From contig CP014609.1 of NCBI GenBank assembly GCA_001586195.1, positions 718,001-782,000 of the forward strand: a stretch of 64,000 nucleotides of DNA, given 5' to 3'. The notes below the pieces were generated by a model. It did not search any database, had not been told where the DNA came from, and saw only the letters and a program-made list of their open reading frames with translations. The stretch is from Solibacillus silvestris. GTDB lineage: Bacteria; Bacillota; Bacilli; Bacillales_A; Planococcaceae. A program made the translations under genes and the position numbers. This document shows, piece after piece, positions 16,620-25,155 of the stretch. Numbering within the stretch: the stretch's first letter is position 1; every line of letters starts with the position of its first letter.

Positions 16620-16650
16620 TTGACTGATACCCTTTGCACAATGCTATAGA
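16620..16650 (+). promoter_or_regulatory. Candidate promoter for rnc-smc-ftsY
   Basis: TTGACT (16620-16625) and TATAGA (16645-16650) with a TG extension before the -10; the spacer is 19 nt, longer than ideal. About 46 nt before the rnc ATG. Confidence 0.5.
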
Positions 16651-16695
16651 ACAAGGTAAACTAAACGATAGAAACTAGAAGGAAGGCAGAATTAC

Positions 16696-17457
16696 ATGAC
16701 CTATAGAAAAAAAGGGAACAACCAGAAACCCGGTGTACTCCCTGAAAAAGTAAAATCACAATTTGAAATTTTAGAAAACGAAATGAACATTCATTTCCAG
16801 AATAAAGATTTATTATATCAAGCATTTACACATTCATCTTATGTGAATGAGCATCGCCGCAAATTATTTACGGACAACGAGCGATTGGAATTTTTAGGGG
16901 ACGCTGTATTAGAGTTATCTGTATCAAAATATTTATTTGAAAAATTTCCGCATATGAGCGAAGGGGAACTTACGAAATTACGTGCATCAATCGTATGTGA
17001 GCCATCACTAGTTGTTTTTGCGAACGAATTGAACTTCGGACAATTTGTATTACTAGGTAAAGGCGAAGAATTAACAGGTGGTCGTGAACGTCCGGCATTG
17101 CTTGCTGACGTATTTGAATCATTTGTCGGAGCCCTTTATTTAGATCAAGGTTTAGAAGTTGTTGTCGCATTTTTAGAACGTGTCGTATTCCCTAAAGTTG
17201 AAGTCGGTGCTTTTTCGCATGTGATGGATTTTAAAAGTCAATTACAAGAAATTATTCAACAAACAAATAACGGCCTTTTAAATTACGAAATAGTTGATGA
17301 AAAGGGTCCAGCACATAATCGAACTTTCGTTTCACGCGTATTGTTAAACAGCCAAGAGTTAGGTATTGGCCGAGGAAAATCAAAGAAAGAGGCTGAGCAG
17401 CAAGCAGCGCAAAGTGCCATGCTAATGCTTAAGCAGTCAAAGCAAGAGGAGGAATAA
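16696..17457 (+). CDS. rnc: Ribonuclease III
   Basis: 253 residues. The catalytic signature [17 protein letters not shown] is at about residues 60-76, with further acidic residues in [19 protein letters not shown]. The C-terminal double-stranded RNA-binding domain starts near [11 protein letters not shown] and ends [18 protein letters not shown]. It processes rRNA precursors and structured RNAs; the hairpin repeats in this window would be candidate substrates. It precedes smc by 1 nt after the stop, as in B. subtilis. Confidence 0.97.
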   Translation: MTYRKKGNNQKPGVLPEKVKSQFEILENEMNIHFQNKDLLYQAFTHSSYVNEHRRKLFTDNERLEFLGDAVLELSVSKYLFEKFPHMSEGELTKLRASIVCEPSLVVFANELNFGQFVLLGKGEELTGGRERPALLADVFESFVGALYLDQGLEVVVAFLERVVFPKVEVGAFSHVMDFKSQLQEIIQQTNNGLLNYEIVDEKGPAHNRTFVSRVLLNSQELGIGRGKSKKEAEQQAAQSAMLMLKQSKQEEE

Positions 17458-17458
17458 C

Positions 17459-20400
17459 ATGTTCCTTAAAAGACTCGAAGTAGTAGGCTTTAAATCATTT
17501 GCCGAACGAATCGGGATCGATTTTGTACCTGGTGTTACTGCAGTTGTAGGACCAAATGGTAGTGGGAAAAGTAATGTAACAGATGCAATCCGGTGGGTAT
17601 TAGGAGAGCAGTCTGCCAAAAGCCTGCGTGGAGCCAAAATGGAAGACGTTATTTTTGCAGGAAGTGAATCGAGAAGAGCACTGAACTTTGCGGAAGTTAC
17701 ACTTGTTTTAGATAATACAGATGAACAAGTAGCAATACCTTATACAGAGGTAAGTGTGACAAGACGTGTCTATCGTTCGGGCGAGAGTGAATATTTATTG
17801 AATAACCAGCAGTGTCGCCTGAAGGATATTACAGACTTGTTTATGGATTCGGGGCTTGGGAAAGAAGCCTTTTCAATTATTTCCCAAGGACGAGTTGATG
17901 AAATTTTAAACAGCCGTCCAGATGACCGCCGCAGTATTTTTGAAGAGGCTGCAGGTGTTTTAAAATATAAGCTGCGCAAGAAAAAAGCGGAGCATAAACT
18001 TGTTGAAACAGATGAAAATCTAAATCGGGTTCTCGATATTTTGCATGAAATCGACCAGCGCCTGGAGCCATTGAAAATTCAGGCTTCCAGTGCGAAAGAT
18101 TATGTGCGGATGACAGAAGAACTGAAAGATTTTGATATAGCATTAATGGTTCATGATATCCATACAAGCGGAAAAGTGTTACAAGGCTATACCGAAGAGC
18201 AGCGCAAATTAACAGCAACCGAAAAAGAACAAGCAACGGAAATTGCGACAGTTGAACAGCAATTGCGCAAAATGCGTACGGAGTTAAAAGCGATTGATGA
18301 AGTGCTGGATAGTTCTCAAGAGCAGCTTGTCGAAGCGAGCGCAGAAGTAGAACGTTGGGAAGGGCGTAAAGCGCTATTTAACGAAAAGCGTTCAAATGCC
18401 GAAAAACAAATTCAGCAACTACGTGATAGCTTAACGGAAGCATCCAATACGGTAAAAGATCTGCAAGAGGCTGAACGGGAAAAACGCGGTCAGTTTACGG
18501 AAAAGCAAAAAATCGTAACTGAAATTCGTTCAACGTTAAAGCAAGTAGAGCAAGCTTTAACACGCTCTGCTTCGGAAATCGAACAAGAAATTGAAGATGC
18601 GAAAAATACGTATATTAACTTGCTGAACGAAGAAGCGACAGTAAAAAATGAATTAAAGCATATCGACCAGCAACTTTCGCAGGAACAGGCATCTGTTGAG
18701 CGAATGACAGGTCGTTCATCAGAAATTCAAAAAGAACTGACTGAAGCACTCGTTGCAAAAGAAGTGACAGAACGTGCGCTGGAACAGGCAGAACAGTCTG
18801 TGAAAGAGCAGCTTGGTCATTTTGATGTCATGCAGCTTCAGTTAAAATCAGCGACTGCCGATTTAGATGAAAAGCAAGCATTATTGTATAAAGCTTATCA
18901 GCATCATCAGCAATTAAAGGCACGTAAAGAAACATTGGCTGAACTTGAGGCTGATTTTTCAGGCTTCTTCCATGGTGTTAAGGAAGTCCTTTTAGCGCGG
19001 GATCGTAAAGAACTGCAAGGGATTGAAGGTGCGGTTGCCGAGCTGATTCAAGTCGAGGCGAAATACTCACAGGCAATTGAAACAGCATTAGGCGCAGCTT
19101 CACAGCATATTGTGACTGATAATGAACAACATGCCCAAAAAGCAATTGGCTGGTTGAAGCAAAAACGTGCAGGCCGTGCAACGTTTTTACCGAAAACAGT
19201 CATGCGCTCTCGGAAGATTCATGCACAGCAATTAAGTGATATTCAATCACATCCTGCATATGTTGCTTTAGCATATGAACTAGTGAATTATTCACAGGAA
19301 AATACTACAATTATTGAGAACCTTTTAGGTAATGTACTAGTTGCATCTTCTTTAGAAGGCGCGAGTCAAATTGCCCGTTTATGCGGATTTAAGTACCGGG
19401 TTGTTACACTTGAAGGAGACATCGTGAATGCTGGTGGTTCCTTAACCGGTGGTGCCGTAAAACAGCAAAGTTCATTGTTCTCGCGAAAAGCCGAACTCGA
19501 CAAACTCGTATCAACATTAGGGGAAATGGAAACAACAATCCATTCTGCAGAGCATACGGTAGCGACGAAGAAAGAACAGATTGCAGCATTACGACATTCA
19601 TTGGAAGAGATGAAGCTGCAAGGTGAATCATTGCGTGAACAAGAGCAAATCCACCGTGCGAAGCTTATGGAGCTCGATATGATTGTAAAGAACCTGCAGA
19701 CGACTGTAACGATTACGCAGTCGGAGCAAACTTCATTATCGACACGTAAAGAATCTTTAAATGAACAACAGGCAGCTGCACAATCACGATTAGCCGAATT
19801 AAGTAAAGAATTACAGGAAATTCAGCAAACGGTTGATGAACTGACACTTGCTAAGGCACAGAGTGAAACACAAAAAGATGTGCTGCGTGAACAGTTAGCC
19901 CAACAAAGATCTGAGCTTGCTGTTGCACAAGAACAATTAACGCAAGTACAGGCATCGATTGCAGGAATTGAACTGAATTTGTCAAAAGCACAGGCAAATG
20001 TCGAAAAAATTTCCCGGGAAATCGACTGGGTGGAATCTGAAGATGGCTTAAACGGGCCATCTGCAGAAGAATTGGCCCAAACAATTGTCGAATGGACGGA
20101 GAAAAAAGACGCGTTAACAGAAATTATTCAAAAGAACCGAACAATGCGTTCTACTTTGCATGAGCAAGTTACGGAAAATGAAATCCACTTGCAGGAAATA
20201 CAACGAGTACACAAAAGCTATGTCGATGCTTTGCGTGCATTGGAGCTGAAATGCAGCCGAATTGAATTTGAAATGAATAGTTTGCAAGAGCAGTTGCTCG
20301 AGCAATATGAACTTGATATTTTATCTGCTCAAGAAGAAGCAATCGGCATAGAGGACGAAGAACAAGTTCGCCGGAAAGTAAAGCTGTTGAAGCAATCGAT

Positions 20401-21040
20401 CGAGGAACTAGGTCCAGTCAATTTAACATCGATTGAAGAATATGAGCGTGTTCAGGAACGCTATACATTTTTAAGTGAACAACGCGAAGATTTGGTCGCT
20501 GCAAAAGATACGCTGCACAAAGCAATCGGCGAGATGGATGAAGAAATGACAGAACGTTTCAGTGAAACATTTAAACAAATTCGCAAGCAATTCGTCATTT
20601 CCTTTAGAGAGCTGTTTGGTGGCGGTACAGCTGATCTGGTGCTGTTGGATCCTAATAATATGTTAGAGACAGGCATTGAAATTATTGCCCAGCCTCCAGG
20701 GAAGAAACTACAAAGCTTAAGTCTGCTTTCCGGCGGAGAACGAGCATTAACGGCTATTGCTTTATTGTTTGCGATTTTAAATACGCGACCCGTACCATTC
20801 TGTATTTTGGATGAGGTTGAAGCAGCATTGGATGAATCGAATGTTGTGCGTTATAGTGAATATTTACGTAAATTTAGTGAGCATACTCAATTCATCGTCA
20901 TTACGCACCGTAAAGGCACGATGGAAGGGGCAGATGTTCTGTATGGTATTACAATGCAAGAGTCAGGTGTATCGAAACTTGTATCCGTAAAACTGGAAGA
21001 ACATGCTGAATTAGTAGCGCAAGGGAGTGGCGGAAGATGA
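17459..21040 (+). CDS. smc: Chromosome partition protein SMC
   Basis: 1193 residues, full length. Walker A GPNGSGKSN is near residue 32. Long coiled coils flank the hinge (about residues 498-680, beginning DFSGFFHGVKEVLL and including NAGGSLTGGAV). The C-terminal head has the signature LSGGERALTAIALLFAIL (about 1088-1105) and Walker B CILDEVEAALDE. SMC dimers with ScpA and ScpB load at parS and extrude DNA loops to segregate the chromosome. Coupled to ftsY by a 4-nt overlap. Confidence 0.98.
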   Translation: MFLKRLEVVGFKSFAERIGIDFVPGVTAVVGPNGSGKSNVTDAIRWVLGEQSAKSLRGAKMEDVIFAGSESRRALNFAEVTLVLDNTDEQVAIPYTEVSVTRRVYRSGESEYLLNNQQCRLKDITDLFMDSGLGKEAFSIISQGRVDEILNSRPDDRRSIFEEAAGVLKYKLRKKKAEHKLVETDENLNRVLDILHEIDQRLEPLKIQASSAKDYVRMTEELKDFDIALMVHDIHTSGKVLQGYTEEQRKLTATEKEQATEIATVEQQLRKMRTELKAIDEVLDSSQEQLVEASAEVERWEGRKALFNEKRSNAEKQIQQLRDSLTEASNTVKDLQEAEREKRGQFTEKQKIVTEIRSTLKQVEQALTRSASEIEQEIEDAKNTYINLLNEEATVKNELKHIDQQLSQEQASVERMTGRSSEIQKELTEALVAKEVTERALEQAEQSVKEQLGHFDVMQLQLKSATADLDEKQALLYKAYQHHQQLKARKETLAELEADFSGFFHGVKEVLLARDRKELQGIEGAVAELIQVEAKYSQAIETALGAASQHIVTDNEQHAQKAIGWLKQKRAGRATFLPKTVMRSRKIHAQQLSDIQSHPAYVALAYELVNYSQENTTIIENLLGNVLVASSLEGASQIARLCGFKYRVVTLEGDIVNAGGSLTGGAVKQQSSLFSRKAELDKLVSTLGEMETTIHSAEHTVATKKEQIAALRHSLEEMKLQGESLREQEQIHRAKLMELDMIVKNLQTTVTITQSEQTSLSTRKESLNEQQAAAQSRLAELSKELQEIQQTVDELTLAKAQSETQKDVLREQLAQQRSELAVAQEQLTQVQASIAGIELNLSKAQANVEKISREIDWVESEDGLNGPSAEELAQTIVEWTEKKDALTEIIQKNRTMRSTLHEQVTENEIHLQEIQRVHKSYVDALRALELKCSRIEFEMNSLQEQLLEQYELDILSAQEEAIGIEDEEQVRRKVKLLKQSIEELGPVNLTSIEEYERVQERYTFLSEQREDLVAAKDTLHKAIGEMDEEMTERFSETFKQIRKQFVISFRELFGGGTADLVLLDPNNMLETGIEIIAQPPGKKLQSLSLLSGGERALTAIALLFAILNTRPVPFCILDEVEAALDESNVVRYSEYLRKFSEHTQFIVITHRKGTMEGADVLYGITMQESGVSKLVSVKLEEHAELVAQGSGGR

Positions 21041-22281
21041 GTTTTTTTAAGCGACTGAAAGAAAAACTGGCAGGTAATAGTGAACAACAAGAACAACATG
21101 ATCAACAGGTGGATTTGTTACCGCTTGACGAACAAGTACAGGAAGAAAATCGATTAATTGAAACTGTCGAGGAAGAAGATCCTAATTCTGAACAAATTGT
21201 TGAAAAAGAACAGGAAGAAACAATTGAACAGCCGGCAATTGAAGAAATTCAACCTGTTGAAGAGGAGATATCGAATCAATCGGACACTGATGTTGTGGAA
21301 CAACCTCAAAAAGAGTCTGCCTGGTCGATTACACAAAAGTTTAAAGCAGGATTAGAAAAAACACGTAATTCTTTCACTTCTAAAGTAAATGATTTAGTTG
21401 CACGTTACCGTAAAGTGGATGAAGATTTCTTTGAAGAACTTGAAGATGTATTGCTGCAAGCGGATGTAGGCTTTGAGACCGTGATGGAATTAATGGATAA
21501 ATTACGTTTTGAAGTACAGCGTCAAAACATTAAAGATACAAATGGAATTCAAGCGATTATATCTGAAAAGCTTGTTGAAATTTATGAATCTGGCGAAGAA
21601 AATTTAACAGAATTAAATATTCAGCAGAGCGGAGATTTAACGGTTATTTTATTTGTTGGTGTAAATGGTGTCGGTAAGACAACGACAATCGGTAAATTGG
21701 CCCACCGTTTAAAATCAGAAGGGAAATCAGTGATGCTGGCAGCGGGTGATACTTTCCGTGCCGGTGCCATTGAGCAGCTGCAAGTATGGGGTGACCGTGT
21801 CGGTGTAGAAGTCATAGCACAGTCAGAAGGTTCCGATCCGGCAGCAGTAATGTATGATGCCATTCGTGCAGCCAAAAACCGAGGTGTCGATATTTTAATT
21901 TGCGATACAGCCGGCCGTCTGCAAAACAAAGTCAACTTAATGAACGAACTTGAAAAAGTGCACCGTGTAATTTCTCGTGAAATTCCGGATGCACCGCATG
22001 AAGTATTGCTCGCATTGGATGCGACAACAGGCCAAAATGCGCTTGTTCAGGCTCAAATGTTCAAAGAGGCAACAAATGTAACTGGTATTGTTTTAACAAA
22101 ACTGGATGGTACGGCAAAAGGCGGTATTGTATTGGCAATTCGCAATAAACTGCGCATCCCGGTGAAATTTGTAGGACTTGGTGAAAAAATGGACGATCTG
22201 CAGCCATTCGACGCAGAACGTTATGTATACGGTTTATTTGCCGAGGGACTTGAAAAAGAACTTAAAAAATCAGAAGAGTAA
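21037..22281 (+). CDS. ftsY: Signal recognition particle receptor FtsY
   Basis: 414 residues. The N-terminal ~95 residues are strongly acidic (Glu and Gln rich), the membrane and translocon interaction region. The NG domain follows: GVNGVGKTTTIGKLA (about 208-222), DTFRAGA, DTAGRLQNK, TKLDGTAKGG and the closing GLGEKMDDLQPF. It docks the Ffh-ribosome complex at SecYEG. In B. subtilis ylxM-ffh follow at once; here 8.6 kb of hexuronate genes intervene before them. Confidence 0.97.
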   Translation: MSFFKRLKEKLAGNSEQQEQHDQQVDLLPLDEQVQEENRLIETVEEEDPNSEQIVEKEQEETIEQPAIEEIQPVEEEISNQSDTDVVEQPQKESAWSITQKFKAGLEKTRNSFTSKVNDLVARYRKVDEDFFEELEDVLLQADVGFETVMELMDKLRFEVQRQNIKDTNGIQAIISEKLVEIYESGEENLTELNIQQSGDLTVILFVGVNGVGKTTTIGKLAHRLKSEGKSVMLAAGDTFRAGAIEQLQVWGDRVGVEVIAQSEGSDPAAVMYDAIRAAKNRGVDILICDTAGRLQNKVNLMNELEKVHRVISREIPDAPHEVLLALDATTGQNALVQAQMFKEATNVTGIVLTKLDGTAKGGIVLAIRNKLRIPVKFVGLGEKMDDLQPFDAERYVYGLFAEGLEKELKKSEE

Positions 22282-22296
22282 TGATTTATTATATTC

Positions 22297-22335
22297 AAAA
22301 AGCAATTCGTATTCATTTTGCGAATTGCTTTTTTG
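22297..22335 (+). terminator. Rho-independent terminator after ftsY
   Basis: AAAAAGCAATTCG / CGAATTGCTTTTTT inverted repeat with a terminal T run; it isolates rnc-smc-ftsY from the hexuronate genes. Confidence 0.9.
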
Positions 22336-22419
22336 TTGAGAAATGAGTCAATCGACTGATTTTTCTTTTAATTCTAAATTGAGGGGTTGCATTTCGTATT
22401 ATCTTTTGACATGATAAAC

Positions 22420-22441
22420 TTTACCAAAACGTTTTAGTAAA
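22420..22441 (+). promoter_or_regulatory. LacI-type operator upstream of the regulator gene
   Basis: A 22-bp near-perfect palindrome centred on AACGTT with core CCAAAACGTTTTAG (22424-22437). It lies just downstream of a TTGACA box (22406-22411) and 21 nt before the lacI-family ATG. The same core recurs before dctP, so the regulator probably controls itself and the operon. Confidence 0.75.
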
Positions 22442-22462
22442 CTTTTACAAAAGGAGTCAAAA

Positions 22463-23449
22463 ATGAAAAAAGTAACAATTGCCGACGTTGCTAAGGAAGC
22501 AAATGTTTCGGTCAGTACCGTTTCACAATTTATGAATCAGCGCTATGAGTACATGAGTGTTGAAACACGGGCAAAAATCCAGTTAGCCGTTGAAAAACTG
22601 CGCTATCGACCAAATATTTTAGCACGAAGCCTGAAAAACAAAGGCACACAAACAATAGGGATTATAGTTGCCAATATTATGTACACGTTTACTACGCATA
22701 TCGTCCATCATTTAGAGCGTCAGTTTCAGCAACACGGTTTTCAAGTCATTGTGTGCAATGCAAATGATAACCCGCAACTGGAACGTGAACATATTGATTT
22801 GCTGCTCGCAAAGCAGGTAGAAGGATTTATTCTTTTCCCTACAGGCAACAACAAAGATTTGTATGACTATTTATATAACAGTAATATACCGGTTGTATTT
22901 TTAGATCGTATGATTGCCAATGTGAAAATTCCAAGTGTTCTATTGAATAATGAAAAAGCAATCGATCTGGCAGTTGGGGAACTGTTAAATAAGGGGTATA
23001 GCAATTTAGCTATTGTGGCAGGCTCGATCGAACAAAATATTACGCCACGTGTCGAAAGGCTAGAAGGTTTCCGCAAGGCATTGAATAATAGGGGGATAGC
23101 TTATGGAGAACACCAAATAATTGCTACTTCAGCAGAAAAACTGCCTGAACAGTTCAATCATTTGCTTACAGAAGTCAACCTCGACGGTATCATTGCCGGA
23201 AATGACCGCATGCTGCTTGCAATTTTACATTATTTAAAAGAACATGCTCCGGATTTTTTAGCGAAAATCGGTATTGCTGTAATTGACGAAATGCCATTAG
23301 CTAAATTTATGTCTACAAAATTGACAACGATTGAACAGCCAACAGAAGAAATGGCCAAACAAGCCGTTCATTTGTTTCTCCAAATCAAAAAAAGCGGCTA
23401 CACAGAAGAATTATTATCCGCATACCGTTTTGATCCCATTTTAGTATAA
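22463..23449 (+). CDS. LacI-family regulator (KdgR/ExuR-like)
   Basis: 328 residues. The N-terminal helix-turn-helix and hinge are typical: VTIADVAKEANVSVSTVSQ (about residues 4-22) and RPNILARSLK. A periplasmic-binding-type effector domain follows (TQTIGIIVANI onward). From memory the closest B. subtilis relatives are KdgR and ExuR, regulators of hexuronate and KDG catabolism. The location directly before a TRAP-uxaCBA operon and the shared AACGTT operators support a repressor induced by a hexuronate or KDG. The ligand is not proven. Confidence 0.88.
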   Translation: MKKVTIADVAKEANVSVSTVSQFMNQRYEYMSVETRAKIQLAVEKLRYRPNILARSLKNKGTQTIGIIVANIMYTFTTHIVHHLERQFQQHGFQVIVCNANDNPQLEREHIDLLLAKQVEGFILFPTGNNKDLYDYLYNSNIPVVFLDRMIANVKIPSVLLNNEKAIDLAVGELLNKGYSNLAIVAGSIEQNITPRVERLEGFRKALNNRGIAYGEHQIIATSAEKLPEQFNHLLTEVNLDGIIAGNDRMLLAILHYLKEHAPDFLAKIGIAVIDEMPLAKFMSTKLTTIEQPTEEMAKQAVHLFLQIKKSGYTEELLSAYRFDPILV

Positions 23450-23468
23450 AAATGATAACGATTGAGGA

Positions 23469-23525
23469 ACTGTATAAGAACAGGTCCTCTTAAATTATAG
23501 AATATTATTTTAAGAATAATATTCT
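23469..23525. other. Two inverted repeats after the regulator gene
   Basis: GAGGAACTGT / ACAGGTCCTC (one mismatch) is a weak terminator candidate for the regulator, lacking a strong T run. It is followed by AGAATATTAT / ATAATATTCT (23499-23508 and 23516-23525), a perfect 10-bp inverted repeat with a 7-nt spacer, about 20 nt upstream of the dctP promoter; it could be an upstream protein-binding site. Confidence 0.45.
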
Positions 23526-23543
23526 AAAAATTAAGAATAGTCC

Positions 23544-23572
23544 TTGCAAATGTTTGAAAGATAATTTATTAT
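23544..23572 (+). promoter_or_regulatory. Promoter of the TRAP-uxaCBA operon
   Basis: TTGCAA (23544-23549), 17-nt spacer, TATTAT (23567-23572), consistent with sigma-A. The predicted start, near 23579, coincides with the operator pair immediately downstream. Confidence 0.7.
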
Positions 23573-23577
23573 TTTTT

Positions 23578-23605
23578 AATAAAACGTTTTACTAAATCGT
23601 TTTAG
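23578..23605 (+). promoter_or_regulatory. Tandem LacI-type operators before dctP
   Basis: AAAACGTTTT (23581-23590) and CTAAATCGTTTTAG (23592-23605) are two adjacent palindromes of the same type as the operator before the regulator gene. They cover the predicted transcription start, a good position for repression. Confidence 0.72.
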
Positions 23606-23610
23606 CTAAA

Positions 23611-23624
23611 TGTAAACGCATACA
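23611..23624 (+). promoter_or_regulatory. CcpA cre site before dctP
   Basis: TGTAAACGCATACA fits every position of the cre consensus TGNAARCGNWWWCA. It lies downstream of the operon promoter and overlaps the approach to the dctP ribosome site. This predicts carbon catabolite repression of hexuronate use. Confidence 0.8.
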
Positions 23625-23634
23625 AGGGGGAGAA

Positions 23635-24618
23635 ATGATGAAAACAAAAGGGGTTTTAATGCTATTACTTGCATTAACAATATTTTTAACTGCTTGTAAT
23701 TCTTCAGAAGAAGCACAAACAATCATTTTAGCCGAGAACCAGGTAGATGATTATCCTACTTCAGTCGGCGATTATGAATTTGCGAGATTAATTGAAGAAA
23801 AAACAAATGGACGTTATAAAGTGGAAGTTTACACAGGAGGACAGCTTGGTGACGAAAAGAGTGCCATTGAATTAATGCAGGTTGGGGCAATTGAACTGGC
23901 GCGAGTTAATGGCAGTCCTTTAATGGAATTCTCGGAGTCATTAGGTGTTTTATCCTTACCATACTTGTTTTCAGATGATGAACATAAGTGGGAAGTATTG
24001 AATGGTGATATCGGCGAGACATTATTAGATGGATTAAGCGAATCAAATTTACAAGGTCTGGCTTTTTACGATTCCGGAAATCGTCATTTCTATAATGCAA
24101 TCCGGGAAGTAAAATCACCGGAAGATTTAGCGGGGCTAAAAATAAGAGTTCAGCAATCAAGTTTAAATATTGACATGGTTGAGGCATTAGGAGCATCTGC
24201 CACAGCAATGTCCTATGGTGAAGTATATTCGGCTATTCAAACAGGGGTAATTGATGGGGCTGAAAACAACTTCCCGAGTTACTACACGACGAATCATTTC
24301 GAAGTGGCCAAGTACATAACGATGGATGGACATTCTGGTGTACCCGAAGTTTTGACGGCTTCGAAAGCATTCTGGGATACGTTATCCGATGAAGATAAGG
24401 AAATCTTTAAGGAAGCGGCGCTGGAATCACAAGTAGTGCAACGAAAAGCGTGGGCAGAGTTGGAAGAAGAGTCTTTGCGTGAAGCAAAAAATGCCGGAAA
24501 TACAGTTACTGTCATCGATGATGTCACACCTTGGCAAGAAGCTGTTCAACCGATCTACACAAAATACGGCGAGCAATTTAAAGAGAATTTAGAGAAGATT
24601 CAATCATTAGTTAAGTAA
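23635..24618 (+). CDS. TRAP transporter solute-binding protein (DctP family)
   Basis: 327 residues with a lipoprotein signal: a hydrophobic helix and lipobox LTAC, Cys21 (Cys20 if the second of two ATGs is used). The mature part follows the DctP pattern, with ELMQVGAIELARVNGSPL, GLKIRVQQSS (the substrate carboxylate Arg) and EVYSAIQTGVIDGAENN. It captures an organic acid outside the membrane for the DctQM permease downstream. Context with uxaCBA suggests galacturonate or glucuronate as substrate, an inference from position. Confidence 0.92.
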   Translation: MMKTKGVLMLLLALTIFLTACNSSEEAQTIILAENQVDDYPTSVGDYEFARLIEEKTNGRYKVEVYTGGQLGDEKSAIELMQVGAIELARVNGSPLMEFSESLGVLSLPYLFSDDEHKWEVLNGDIGETLLDGLSESNLQGLAFYDSGNRHFYNAIREVKSPEDLAGLKIRVQQSSLNIDMVEALGASATAMSYGEVYSAIQTGVIDGAENNFPSYYTTNHFEVAKYITMDGHSGVPEVLTASKAFWDTLSDEDKEIFKEAALESQVVQRKAWAELEEESLREAKNAGNTVTVIDDVTPWQEAVQPIYTKYGEQFKENLEKIQSLVK

Positions 24619-24639
24619 AACAAAGGGGAGGGCAAACGA

Positions 24640-25155
24640 GTGGTTACTATAAAAAAAGCAAAAAGTATTTTAGACCGCAGTCTTGATTATCTGTTAGGAA
24701 CAATGATTGTTGCAATGACACTAATCATCATTTATCAAATATTCACACGTAACTTTTTAGATTTCACACCGAGATGGACGGAAGAGTTGGCATTGCTTTT
24801 ACTGATTTGGATTGCCTTTATCGGAATTGCTATTGGTTTTAGAGACAACTTACATATTGGAGTAGGGGTTTTTGTAGGCTTGATGCCAAAGAACATTCAA
24901 AAGAAAATTGATCTCATTACAAAAGTTTTAGTGATCGCCATGAGTATTATTTTTATTTACTACGGCTTCCGTTTTACATTTTTAATGCACGGATCGCTAA
25001 TGGCTGGTACAGGATTACCGCAAAGTTTTCTATACAGTGCAATTCCTGTCAGTGGTATTTTAACGTTCATTTATGGGGTTGAAATGTTCTTTAAAGATGC
25101 GATTCATGAAGATTTTGATGACGATGCCAAAGAAGCGATGGAGGCGGCTAAATAA
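24640..25155 (+). CDS. TRAP transporter small permease (DctQ family)
   Basis: 171 residues from GTG 24640, preceded by AAAGGGGAGG. Four hydrophobic segments are visible, starting near YLLGTMIVAMTLIIIYQIF, with the family motif RWTEELALLLLIWIAFIGIAIGFR. It bridges the binding protein and the large permease. Its stop overlaps the dctM start by 1 nt (TAATG), typical of coupled TRAP subunits. Confidence 0.9.
   Translation: MVTIKKAKSILDRSLDYLLGTMIVAMTLIIIYQIFTRNFLDFTPRWTEELALLLLIWIAFIGIAIGFRDNLHIGVGVFVGLMPKNIQKKIDLITKVLVIAMSIIFIYYGFRFTFLMHGSLMAGTGLPQSFLYSAIPVSGILTFIYGVEMFFKDAIHEDFDDDAKEAMEAAK

Noticed and set aside
22420-22441. CcpA cre site upstream of the LacI-family gene
   Set aside because: The AACGTT palindrome fails the cre consensus at both ends (no TG...CA) and fits a LacI-type operator better.
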